From positions 21,779 through 85,778 of the forward strand of contig JAKPHF010000033.1 in the NCBI GenBank assembly GCA_029550525.1: a stretch of DNA of 64,000 nt, in the 5' to 3' direction. The position numbers and the translations under genes were made by a program. This DNA is from Planctomycetota bacterium. Lineage in GTDB: Bacteria; Planctomycetota; Phycisphaerae; UBA1845; PWPN01. The stretch's first letter is position 1. Each line of letters begins with the position of its first letter. Shown here in pieces: positions 40,358 through 48,332 of this stretch. Below the pieces are notes generated by a model. The model was not told the DNA's origin and did no database searches. It saw only the letters and a program-made list of their open reading frames with translations.

Positions 40358-41313
40358 ACACGCAAATCCCCGAAGAACTGCGGTCGATGCGGCATTTCCT
40401 CTCCATCACCGAGACGCCGGCCAACGTGTTGAACGCGCTGGTGGACTTCTCCATCGTCCGCAAGCAGCAATTCAGACGCGGTGAACTGACCCCGGCCTTC
40501 CAGGGCCGTATCCTGGCCATGATCTTCCAGAAGTCGTCGCTGCGGACGCGTCTGGGCTTCGAAGCAGCCATGGCCCAGTTGGGTGGACACGCCATCAATC
40601 TCGAGGATCATCAGATCGGGCTGACCCGGCGCGAGTCGCCTCGCGACGTGGCCCGAGTCATTTCCTCCATGGCTGACGTGATCATGGCCCGCGTGTACGC
40701 GCATCAGTCGGTGGTCGAGCTGGCCGCCAACGCCACCGTGCCGGTGATCAACGGATTGAGCGACTGGGCCCACCCGTGCCAGGCCGTCGCCGACCTCATG
40801 ACTATTAAGGAACACTTCGGCCGGCTTGCGGGGTTGCGGATGGCCTTCATCGGCGACGCGAACAACGTCGCCCGATCGCTCCTGAACGCATGCGTCAAGT
40901 CGGGCATGTCGTTCGCCATCGCCTCGCCCGAGGGATATCAGCTCGATCCGGGCGTGGTCCAGCATGCTCGCGGTGCGTCGGCTCAGTCGGGGATCGAAAT
41001 CCTGACCTGCCACGATCCGGCCGAAGCCGCCGCCGGCGCCGACGTGGTCTACACGGACGTGTGGACGAGCATGGGCCAGGAAGCCGAGCAGGCTGAGCGT
41101 GAAAAGGCCTTCGCCGCTTTCCAGGTGAACGCCGAGCTCATGCGGCGGGCCAAGCCGACGGCGGTGGCCATGCACTGCCTGCCCGCCCACCGCGGGAGCG
41201 AAATCACCGACGAAGTCATCGACGGTCCGCAATCGGTCATCTTTGAGCAGGCCGAGAACCGGCTGCATTCTCAGCGGGCCCTGTTGGAAGTGCTGCTCAG
41301 CCGAAAGAAGTGA
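40354..41313 (+). CDS. argF: Ornithine carbamoyltransferase
   Basis: Makes citrulline from ornithine and carbamoyl phosphate. 319 residues. Carbamoyl-phosphate loop SSLRTRLGFE, HPCQAVADL, the DVVYTDVWTSMGQE segment and HCLPAHRG with the catalytic Cys are present. Overlaps argD (ATGA), so the two are translationally coupled. Other arg genes are not in the window. Confidence 0.96.
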   Translation: MNTQIPEELRSMRHFLSITETPANVLNALVDFSIVRKQQFRRGELTPAFQGRILAMIFQKSSLRTRLGFEAAMAQLGGHAINLEDHQIGLTRRESPRDVARVISSMADVIMARVYAHQSVVELAANATVPVINGLSDWAHPCQAVADLMTIKEHFGRLAGLRMAFIGDANNVARSLLNACVKSGMSFAIASPEGYQLDPGVVQHARGASAQSGIEILTCHDPAEAAAGADVVYTDVWTSMGQEAEQAEREKAFAAFQVNAELMRRAKPTAVAMHCLPAHRGSEITDEVIDGPQSVIFEQAENRLHSQRALLEVLLSRKK

Positions 41314-41422
41314 GACGTGGGAGGTGAGAGGCGAATATGAGGCACATGTGTCCCGGCGATGCGGGACGCAGTGCCCGTGATCGCTTCGCTTCGTGCATCT
41401 GACTCATCGTTTCGGAGGACCT

Positions 41423-42154
41423 ATGGCCATTCGACGCAAAGACGGCCGGCGCCCTGCCGAACTTCGCCCCATGGAGATCGTTCGCGGGTATACACGGTCC
41501 GCGCCGGGTTCGGTGTTGATCCGCGCGGGCGACACGGTCGTGCTGTGCACGGCCACGACCGAAGAGGTGGTGCCCGAGTGGAAGAAGGACCAGGGCACGG
41601 GTTGGGTGACGGCGGAATACGACATGTTGCCCGCGTCGACGGGCACGCGACGCCGCCGCAGCCGGAGCGGCGCGGACGGTCGGGCCACCGAGATTCAGCG
41701 GCTCATCGGGCGGGTGCTGCGCTCGGTGGTGGATTTCAAGCTGCTGGGCGAACGCACCATCTGGCTGGACTGCGACGTTCTGCAGGCCGACGGCGGAACC
41801 CGAACCGCCGCGATCAACGGGGCATATGTGGCCCTGTGCGACGCGGTGGACCGGCTGATGGCCGAGGGCAAGCTGACGTCGTCGCCGATCGCCGAGCCGG
41901 TGGCGGCGGTCAGCGTGGGCAAGGTGGATGGCCGTATCCTCGTCGATCTCGATTACTCTGAAGATGTGCGAGCCGAGGTGGACTTCAACGTGGCCATGAC
42001 GCGCAGCGGCCAGTATGTCGAAGTTCAGGGCTCGGCCGAGGGCGGCACGTTTTCGCCCGACGATCTCGACCGCATGCTGCAGGCCGCCCGTCGAGCCATC
42101 CGCCGGATCATCGGCATTCAGGAGGCGGCGCTCGCTCGCAAGCCGCGGCGCTGA
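41423..42154 (+). CDS. rph: Ribonuclease PH
   Basis: 3'-5' phosphorolytic exonuclease trimming tRNA 3' ends. 243 residues, as usual. RPAELRPMEI at the N-terminus, GTGWVTAEYDMLPASTG, RATEIQRLIGRVLR and DCDVLQADGGTRTAAI are strongly conserved family motifs. ATG at 41423 with GGAGG. It follows argF by 109 bases. Confidence 0.97.
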   Translation: MAIRRKDGRRPAELRPMEIVRGYTRSAPGSVLIRAGDTVVLCTATTEEVVPEWKKDQGTGWVTAEYDMLPASTGTRRRRSRSGADGRATEIQRLIGRVLRSVVDFKLLGERTIWLDCDVLQADGGTRTAAINGAYVALCDAVDRLMAEGKLTSSPIAEPVAAVSVGKVDGRILVDLDYSEDVRAEVDFNVAMTRSGQYVEVQGSAEGGTFSPDDLDRMLQAARRAIRRIIGIQEAALARKPRR

Positions 42155-42198
42155 GAGGGGCGGGCGTCCCGTTCGCCTCGAAAGGAGTAGAATATCCG

Positions 42199-42238
42199 GC
42201 CGGCTTTGAGTGTAGACTCCGCGCAGGTCAAAGCCGGC
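42199..42238. repeat. Perfect 11-bp inverted repeat after rph
   Basis: GCCGGCTTTGA (42199-42209) and TCAAAGCCGGC (42228-42238). No T-run follows. May fold at the rph 3' end or in the leader of the next gene; a degenerate GGCGGGCGTCCCG palindrome lies just before it. Confidence 0.6.
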
Positions 42239-42258
42239 GGCTCTTGGGGCGCAGTCAC

Positions 42259-43083
42259 ATGAAGCGAGTCCATCAGATCTTGATCGGTGTTCCCGTCGTC
42301 GCGGGTCTGGCGGTCTGGCTCATCTCCGCCGGGTGCGAAGGGACGGGTCAGACCGGCGGCGGCCCCAGCCTGTTCTCGCCGGCGAACCAAGGTGAGCGCT
42401 GGACCATTTGTTGCCGGCGACTCAGTGCGCCCGGTCACGCTCAGGCCGCCGAGACGCTGGGTACCATGCTGCGCCAGGTGAAGCAACTCAATCCCCAGGC
42501 GGTTCGCGTGGTCACCGGCCCCATTGAAAGTGCCGTGTACTATGGCGAATACCGGCGAGTGCCGGCTCGGCCCGGCAGCGACGACCTCGCCTTCCCGCCC
42601 GAGTACCAACGCGACATCGCGCTGATTCGCAGTCTGACCGATGGTGTGTCGACGCCGTTTCTAGCCGCTCAGCCCGAACTGATCGAGTCTCCCGGCGCCC
42701 GCAGCGAGCATCCGGAGTGGGAGGCGACCAACGCCAAGGGGACTCACTCGTTGCTGATCGCCGTGTTCTACAACACCGAGAACTTCCAGCAACGCAAGGA
42801 AGTGGCTGAGCAGTACGTGAGCATGCTGCGGGAAGAGGGATTTCCGGCCTACTACTATCACGAGCCGGTCAAGAGCTTTGTGTTCGTGGGCGATTTCACG
42901 GAGCAAGACGTGATTATCACGCCCGAAGGTCGCAAGCCCGGTCCTCGTGTGGAGCAACTGATCGCTCGCCGCGAGGAGGAGTTCCGGTACTTCACGCAGA
43001 ACGGCCACATCATCAAGTACATCGAAGGCCCCGGCCGCGAAATCTCACCGCCCTCGCAGATCGTGCCCTTGCCAACCAAGTAG
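42259..43083 (+). CDS. Lipoprotein with SPOR-like region
   Basis: 274 residues from ATG 42259. Signal peptide with lipobox ISAGC, so the protein is probably lipidated at Cys-26 or so. The region LLIAVFYNTENFQQRKEVAEQYVSM through YYYHEPVKSFVFVGDF resembles SPOR-like beta-alpha-beta folding (peptidoglycan binding), with moderate confidence. An earlier repeat of similar pattern (WTICCRRLSAPGHAQAAETL) exists near residue 50. Function in the envelope is inferred. Confidence 0.7.
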   Translation: MKRVHQILIGVPVVAGLAVWLISAGCEGTGQTGGGPSLFSPANQGERWTICCRRLSAPGHAQAAETLGTMLRQVKQLNPQAVRVVTGPIESAVYYGEYRRVPARPGSDDLAFPPEYQRDIALIRSLTDGVSTPFLAAQPELIESPGARSEHPEWEATNAKGTHSLLIAVFYNTENFQQRKEVAEQYVSMLREEGFPAYYYHEPVKSFVFVGDFTEQDVIITPEGRKPGPRVEQLIARREEEFRYFTQNGHIIKYIEGPGREISPPSQIVPLPTK

Positions 43084-43159
43084 ATCGGCCAGCGGTCCGG
43101 TGCCCGCATGTAGTACTCTTCGCTCCGCAGGAACAACGGTCAATAGAGCCGTCGGCAGT

Positions 43160-43176
43160 GCAGGCAGGATGCCTGC
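43160..43176. repeat. GCAGGC-AGGAT-GCCTGC palindrome
   Basis: Perfect 6-bp arms, loop AGGAT, flanked by GT and GC. Followed by GGGCGGGACGCCCGTCC (about 43189). Both lie in the 177-bp gap before the CRP/FNR gene. Confidence 0.65.
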
Positions 43177-43246
43177 GCCACCATGCGGCGGGCGGGACGC
43201 CCGTCCCCCGAGAACGCCGATTCTCCACCGTGCCGGGGCGGCGGTT

Positions 43247-43252
43247 TATAAT
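43247..43252 (+). promoter_or_regulatory. -10 TATAAT 8 bases before the regulator start
   Basis: A consensus TATAAT ends at 43252; ATG is at 43261. No SD between, so the message would be leaderless or nearly so. Confidence 0.5.
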
Positions 43253-43260
43253 GTCTCACT

Positions 43261-43956
43261 ATGGTTGACTTGGCACAAGAACTGGCTCGCTGTCCTCTGT
43301 TCGATCTCATCGACGCGAGCTCGTTGAAACGTCTCGCAACGAGTTGCCGGCCGATCGTGCGTCGAAAAGAAGAGACCATCGTCGCCGAAGGCAGCCCGTG
43401 CGAAGGCTTCTTCGTGGTGACCAAAGGACTCGTGCGGGTATACAAAATTGCCCCCGACGGCCGCGAACGCACGCTTCATATCGTGCGTCCGCCGCACTCG
43501 TTCGCCGAAGCCGCCTTGTTTCACGCCGGCGGCTATCCCGCGTTCGCCTCGGCCATGGAGGATTCGCGGCTCATCCTCGTGCCGCGCGAACCGTTCCTGC
43601 GCATGTTGCGGGAAGACCCGGAATCATCGGTTCGCATGTTCGAATCGCTGAGCATGTGGATGCACCGGTTGCTCGACCAGCTCGAAAACGAGACCTTCCT
43701 AAACGCCCGGGCCAAGCTGGCCAGCTATGTCCTGCGAGAACTGCGACGTCGACCCGCAGGGGCCGACGGCCGGCGTGTCCAACTGGCTGCACCTAAGAAA
43801 GAGATTGCTTCACAACTCGGAATGGCTCCAGAGACTTTCTCCCGGGCCCAGGCCGACCTGGAGTCCAGCGGACTGATTGCGGTTTCCGGCCGCACCATCG
43901 AGGTCCGCGACCTTGCCGCACTCGAAGCCGTGATCCTAGGCGACAACGGCGAGTAG
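43261..43956 (+). CDS. CRP/FNR-family transcription regulator
   Basis: 231 residues: cyclic-nucleotide-binding-type beta barrel (EGSPCEGFFVVTKGLVRVYK ... PPHSFAEAALF), long dimer helix, C-terminal winged helix with PKKEIASQLGMAPETFSRAQADL. The recognition helix has E191-x2-S194-R195, the FNR-like ExxSR pattern that reads TTGAT-type half sites. Only three Cys (11, 29, 47) are in the sensor part, so an FNR 4Fe cluster is unlikely; heme or another signal as in DNR/HcpR is possible. It is a good candidate to act on the hcp box at 27166. Confidence 0.9.
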   Translation: MVDLAQELARCPLFDLIDASSLKRLATSCRPIVRRKEETIVAEGSPCEGFFVVTKGLVRVYKIAPDGRERTLHIVRPPHSFAEAALFHAGGYPAFASAMEDSRLILVPREPFLRMLREDPESSVRMFESLSMWMHRLLDQLENETFLNARAKLASYVLRELRRRPAGADGRRVQLAAPKKEIASQLGMAPETFSRAQADLESSGLIAVSGRTIEVRDLAALEAVILGDNGE

Positions 43957-44001
43957 ATCTGGTACAATGCCTGTCTGCTCCCCGATGCGGTCAAAGGGGG
44001 G

Positions 44002-45840
44002 ATGTTGGTTTTTGCCCGCAAGCGTTGGGACGCGACAAGCCTTCCTCTGAATCGGGCGGACCTCGACTGGCGCGGATTGACCCGCGCCGCCGCTGCTGGC
44101 GCCTTGCCAAGAAAGATCGTTCTGATGACAACTTTTGCCTCCCGTCCGGCCGGTATCGCCGCGTCCTCGTGCTCCCAGCCCGTTCACCCCAAAGGAACCA
44201 ACGCTCGCGTGCTTCTGACCAGCGTGTTCGGCCCCTACGCCCGCGATGATGAGTACGGTAGTCGGCTCATCAACCCCATGGAGTTGTACCAAAATCAAGT
44301 CACCCGCGAGCAGAAGGCGTTTTCACTGCGAATGTTTCACCGCTCGTGGGGACTGGCGCTGATCCAGGAGAACATCGAAGCCCACTGTGCCCTGCTGGAC
44401 TTCCCCACGCTCGATCGCTTCATCGAGGAGATCACCACCCGTCATTACGACGTGGTGGGCGTCAGCGGCATCGTGCCGAATATTGGCAAGATCGCCAAGA
44501 TGTGCGAACTCGTCCGCGAGCATCTGCCCGAGGCCCAGATCGTCATCGGCGGGCACGTGGCCAACCTCGGCGATCTGCACGAGCGCGTCAGCGTCGACCA
44601 CATCGTGCGAGGCGAGGGCGTCCGCTGGATGCAACGTTATCTGGGCGAGGACGACACGAAGCCTATTCGGCACCCGAAGATCCTGTCCGGCTTCGGGACC
44701 CGCAGCATGGGCGTGAAAGTCAGCGACAAGCCCGGCGAGGTCGCCGCGGCACTGATCCCCTCGGTGGGCTGCCCGCTGGGTTGCAACTTCTGCTCCACGT
44801 CGGCCATGTTCGGCGGCAAGGGCAAGTGCGTGCACTTCTACGAGACGGGGGATGAACTCTTCGAGGTCATGTGCGAGCTCGAGCAGGCCATGAAGGTCAA
44901 CTCGTTCTTCGTCATGGACGAGAACTTCCTGTTCCATCGCAAGCGGGCGCTGCGGCTGTTGGCGCTCATGATGGAACACGACAAGGCCTGGTCGTTGTAC
45001 GTGTTCAGCTCGGCCAACGTGCTGCGGTCGTACACCATGGAGCAACTGGTCGGCCTGGGCATCTCCTGGGTGTGGATGGGCCTGGAAGGCAAGAACTCGC
45101 AGTACGCCAAGCTGAGCGGGACCGACACGCTGTCGCTCGTGCGCTCGCTGCAGGACAACGGCATCCGCGTTCTCGGCTCGACCATCATCGGTCTGGAAGA
45201 GCACACGCTCGACAACATCGACGCGGCCATCGATTACGCGGTCAGCCACGACACCGAGTTTCACCAGTTCATGCTGTACACGCCGGTGGCCGGGACTCCG
45301 TTGTACGCCGAGCACAAGGCCGCCGGCACACTCCTGCCCGAGTCGGAGCTGCCTTTCGCCGACGCCCACGGGCAATACCGGTTCGCGCATCGCCATCCGG
45401 CGATCCCGGCCGGCGCCGAAACCGAACTGTTGCGGCGGGCGTTCCTGCGGGACTACGAAGTCAACGGCCCGAGCATCGTGCGCATGATCCGTACCACGCT
45501 GCGGGGTTGGCGCAAGCACAAGAACCATCCCGATCTTCGTGTGCGGGCTCGCTTCGCTCGCGAGGCTCGCGATCTGCCGGTTATCTACGCCGGTGCGGTC
45601 TGGGCCGCCCGTCGTTACTTCCGGAAGGATCCGGCGATGGTGGCCAAGATGGATGCCATTTTGCGAGACCTGTATGCCGAGTTCGGCCTGAAGTCGAGGC
45701 TGGCTGCGCCACTGGCCGGTGCATACATCCTGCGAAGCCTCCGCAAGGAAGACCGGCGATTGGCTGCCGGCTGGACCTACGAGCCGCCGACGTTCTACGA
45801 GGTCAAGGCCAAGGCGGCGAGTGTGGTGAGGATGCAGTAG
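44002..45840 (+). CDS. B12-binding radical SAM protein
   Basis: 612 residues. N-terminal cobalamin-binding-type Rossmann part (ARVLLTSVFGPYAR ... VVGVSGIVPNIGKIAKM ... QIVIGGHVANLGDL), then the radical SAM cluster CPLGCNFC, and an elongator-like TIM barrel (VMDENFLFHRKRALRLL, WVWMGLEGKNSQYAKL, GIRVLGSTIIGLEEHT). Likely a methyltransferase or ring-forming enzyme; product unknown. ATG at 44002 follows AAAGGGGGG directly; ATG at 44125 is an alternative start. A TACAAT hexamer lies at 43963. Convergent with the next gene, 3 bases apart. Confidence 0.85.
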   Translation: MLVFARKRWDATSLPLNRADLDWRGLTRAAAAGALPRKIVLMTTFASRPAGIAASSCSQPVHPKGTNARVLLTSVFGPYARDDEYGSRLINPMELYQNQVTREQKAFSLRMFHRSWGLALIQENIEAHCALLDFPTLDRFIEEITTRHYDVVGVSGIVPNIGKIAKMCELVREHLPEAQIVIGGHVANLGDLHERVSVDHIVRGEGVRWMQRYLGEDDTKPIRHPKILSGFGTRSMGVKVSDKPGEVAAALIPSVGCPLGCNFCSTSAMFGGKGKCVHFYETGDELFEVMCELEQAMKVNSFFVMDENFLFHRKRALRLLALMMEHDKAWSLYVFSSANVLRSYTMEQLVGLGISWVWMGLEGKNSQYAKLSGTDTLSLVRSLQDNGIRVLGSTIIGLEEHTLDNIDAAIDYAVSHDTEFHQFMLYTPVAGTPLYAEHKAAGTLLPESELPFADAHGQYRFAHRHPAIPAGAETELLRRAFLRDYEVNGPSIVRMIRTTLRGWRKHKNHPDLRVRARFAREARDLPVIYAGAVWAARRYFRKDPAMVAKMDAILRDLYAEFGLKSRLAAPLAGAYILRSLRKEDRRLAAGWTYEPPTFYEVKAKAASVVRMQ

Positions 45841-45843
45841 ACG

Positions 45844-47208
45844 TCAACGATCCACGGCACGCGTCCACGCGCCGTCGGGGGCGAACAGCCGCTCGATACA
45901 ATCATCCATGAGTCCGGTCTGCATCGCCAGGTCCAGGACCGTGAAGCGCCGGCGAATCTGTTGCGCTTCGTAATAGCTCCGCCGCAAGCGGTCCAGGTCG
46001 ATCCCGATTTGCGCCGGCGTCTCGGGAGCGCCCGCTTCGCGTAGCATGGCCTGCAATGCGTCGGCGGGGATGAGATAGGCTTGCAGCCGGCGACGCAGTT
46101 CCGGCCAGACCGACTGCAACCGACCGAGCCGTGCGGCCAGTTCATCCCGGCTCACGTACTTGGCTTTCATCTCTTGCCGGGCGACGGTGCGGATCTGTTC
46201 CAGCTCGTGCGTGCGAATGACCGCGTCCTCGAGGCCGGCGGCATCGGGCCAGGCGCGACACACGCCGTCGATGTCCAGCAGCTCCAGCGGCCGTTGAAGC
46301 AGTTCCTCGTATAGCCGCGTCGAGGCCAGCGTGCCGATGGCGACCTTGAAGCCATGCAGCACAGTCCGCCCGTCGTACCGATGGCCCTGCATGTCCCACA
46401 GATGGCTGAACTGATGCTCGGCGCCGGACGCCGGCCGGCTCGACTTGCACCACTGCATGGCAAAGCCGGTCATGAGCAGCCCTTCCATCTGTCCGGCGAT
46501 GGCGTCAAAGTCACCGCGTCGAACGGCGTCGGGCCGAGCCACCCACGCCTTCAACGCGTCCTGCACCATAGACCAGGCCTGTGGATCGATCGGCTCCACG
46601 CCCAGCGCGTCGGCTATCATCCAGTCCGCACCGGCGGGCACCTTGGCGATCAGATCGGCGTACCCAGCTGCGTTCATCTCGCCCGGCGAGGCCGAGATCA
46701 CGTCCAGATCGGCGATCACGGCGACCGGGGCGGGGCAGAAGATCGTCTGCTTCCATCCGTGCCGCGTAATTGACGCACCGTAGGCGGTGTAGCCGTCCAT
46801 TGAGGCGGCTGTCGCTACCGCCATGTAACCCCGGCCGCAAAGATGAGCAGCCAGTTTGGTCAGGTCGTTGATCGTACCCGAGCCGGCAGCCACCGGCACT
46901 GCTTCGTTCGCGGCACACCGCTGCTGAAGATGCTCGACGTGACGGTAGTCAGCGTGCAACTCGGGATCGTCGAGGATAATAGGCTCGTTCGTTGCGACGC
47001 CCGCGCGAACCAGGGCATCGAGCACATCACGCCCGGCGGCGGCAAACGTGTTGGCGTCGGCGACCACGACCGCCGACCGCGAACCGAAGCATGCGCGGAA
47101 GATTTCGCCCGTCTCCCGCACCGCACCTCGCCCCAGCCGCAGCACGCGCGTGTCCGACGCGAGCTTCAACGCCGCTTCGATCCGTTGTTGCGATTGACTC
47201 GGGTCCAT
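45844..47208 (-). CDS. sn-glycerol-1-phosphate dehydrogenase family (AraM-like)
   Basis: 454 residues, iron-alcohol-dehydrogenase fold. NAD-binding GSGTINDLTKLAAH, then AASMDGYTAYGASITRHG, SPGEMNAAGYADLIAK (metal Asp) and the metal His region RPASGAEHQFSHLWDMQGH are as in AraM/EgsA. The family makes G1P from dihydroxyacetone phosphate, the archaeal-type glycerol enantiomer; in Bacillus AraM serves heptaprenylglyceryl phosphate. About 60 residues longer than AraM at the C-terminus. ATG at 47208, SD weak. The activity is inferred from motifs only. Confidence 0.82.
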   Translation of the reverse strand: MDPSQSQQRIEAALKLASDTRVLRLGRGAVRETGEIFRACFGSRSAVVVADANTFAAAGRDVLDALVRAGVATNEPIILDDPELHADYRHVEHLQQRCAANEAVPVAAGSGTINDLTKLAAHLCGRGYMAVATAASMDGYTAYGASITRHGWKQTIFCPAPVAVIADLDVISASPGEMNAAGYADLIAKVPAGADWMIADALGVEPIDPQAWSMVQDALKAWVARPDAVRRGDFDAIAGQMEGLLMTGFAMQWCKSSRPASGAEHQFSHLWDMQGHRYDGRTVLHGFKVAIGTLASTRLYEELLQRPLELLDIDGVCRAWPDAAGLEDAVIRTHELEQIRTVARQEMKAKYVSRDELAARLGRLQSVWPELRRRLQAYLIPADALQAMLREAGAPETPAQIGIDLDRLRRSYYEAQQIRRRFTVLDLAMQTGLMDDCIERLFAPDGAWTRAVDR

Positions 47209-47281
47209 TGTTATCCGCGTCCGGAAGGCGGGCGGCCGCTCGCCTTGAGCCGCAAGATGCTAGCCATCCAGAATGCTCAGA

Positions 47282-47300
47282 GGCGGGCAAGATGCCCGCC
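47282..47300. repeat. GGCGGGC-AAGAT-GCCCGCC palindrome
   Basis: Perfect 7-bp arms with loop AAGAT, in the 118-bp gap between two minus-strand genes. Same family as 27294, 50672 and 50836. Confidence 0.75.
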
Positions 47301-47326
47301 CCCCGGGGATGCTGGCTAATGCGGTC

Positions 47327-48250
47327 TTACCGTCGATTCCGAAATGCCTTGGCGGCCTGCAACGCCACCTTGGGATCGTCGGTGGCGAACGAGTCCACGC
47401 CCAATTCTAAGAGCTTCGTGTAAGCGGCCGGATCCCGCGTGTTGCGCGGCAGCACCTGAAACAGGATGCCTCGCTGTTCCAACTCGGCGGCCAGCGTGCG
47501 GATGAACTCGGCCGGCGGGTCGAACGGCTCAGGGTCGTTCAGGTCGCCGACGTTCACGTGCACCTGCAACTGCGTCACGCCGGCAAAGTTCGTCTCCCGC
47601 AGTTTGCGCAGCCGCTCGTTCAGCCGGGCCTGCGTGCCGCCCATCCACAAGAGCGTGCGCGACGTGGGCAGCAACTCCTTCCAGCGGCGAATGAGCCCGT
47701 CATCGCTCGACGCCAGGATGACCTGCCGCTCGACGCGATACTGCCGAGCCATCTCGGCCATCCGCTGGAGATCCACGTCCTTCACGTCCAGGTACAGCCA
47801 CCGTTGCGGCCGGCCGCGCATGGCCGCAAACACCGCCTCGAGCCGAGGAATCCGCTGCCCTTCGAACGCGGGGCCTTTGTAAGCACCGACGTCGAGCTGC
47901 GCCATTTCCTCCCAGGTCAGGTCCGCGACGCTGCGGGCGACCAGTTCCGGCGGGGCGTCCTTGACCAACCGCTTGAAGTCCTTGTCGTGAAACGCGACGA
48001 TCACGCCGTCGCGGGTCGTGCGGACGTCCGCTTCCGGGACCACGCCCATGCGCCAGGCCAGCTCAAACGACGGCAACGTGTTCTCCGGCGCCAGGTCGCC
48101 CGCTCCTCGATGGGCCTGTATGATGCACGGCCAGGGCTCCGAACCGTCACGGCCCTGCACCGCGTCGTCCAGGCTCGTGCAGCCGGCCGACCATCCTATG
48201 AGTGTCAAAGCAATGAAAGTGAGCGTGGCCAAATCCATTGAACGTCGCAT
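47327..48250 (-). CDS. Glycerophosphodiester phosphodiesterase-family lipoprotein
   Basis: 307 residues from ATG 48250 (MRRSMDLATL) with AGGA upstream. Lipobox WSAGC, so anchored by lipid at the envelope. Catalytic GDPD motifs: QAHRGAGDLAPENTLPSF, EADVRTTRDGVIVAFHDKDF, a late LDVKD metal ligand region and the C-terminal GVDSFATDDP. Hydrolyses glycerophosphodiesters to alcohol and glycerol-3-phosphate. Divergent from the rhamnosidase gene. Confidence 0.88.
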   Translation of the reverse strand: MRRSMDLATLTFIALTLIGWSAGCTSLDDAVQGRDGSEPWPCIIQAHRGAGDLAPENTLPSFELAWRMGVVPEADVRTTRDGVIVAFHDKDFKRLVKDAPPELVARSVADLTWEEMAQLDVGAYKGPAFEGQRIPRLEAVFAAMRGRPQRWLYLDVKDVDLQRMAEMARQYRVERQVILASSDDGLIRRWKELLPTSRTLLWMGGTQARLNERLRKLRETNFAGVTQLQVHVNVGDLNDPEPFDPPAEFIRTLAAELEQRGILFQVLPRNTRDPAAYTKLLELGVDSFATDDPKVALQAAKAFRNRR

Positions 48251-48332
48251 GTGATGGCTTCCTGTTTGCGATAGGTCGCGTGGTTTCACTCGCGAACGCA
48301 TCATAATCGTCCCGCCATCTGAGGGCCAAGCC

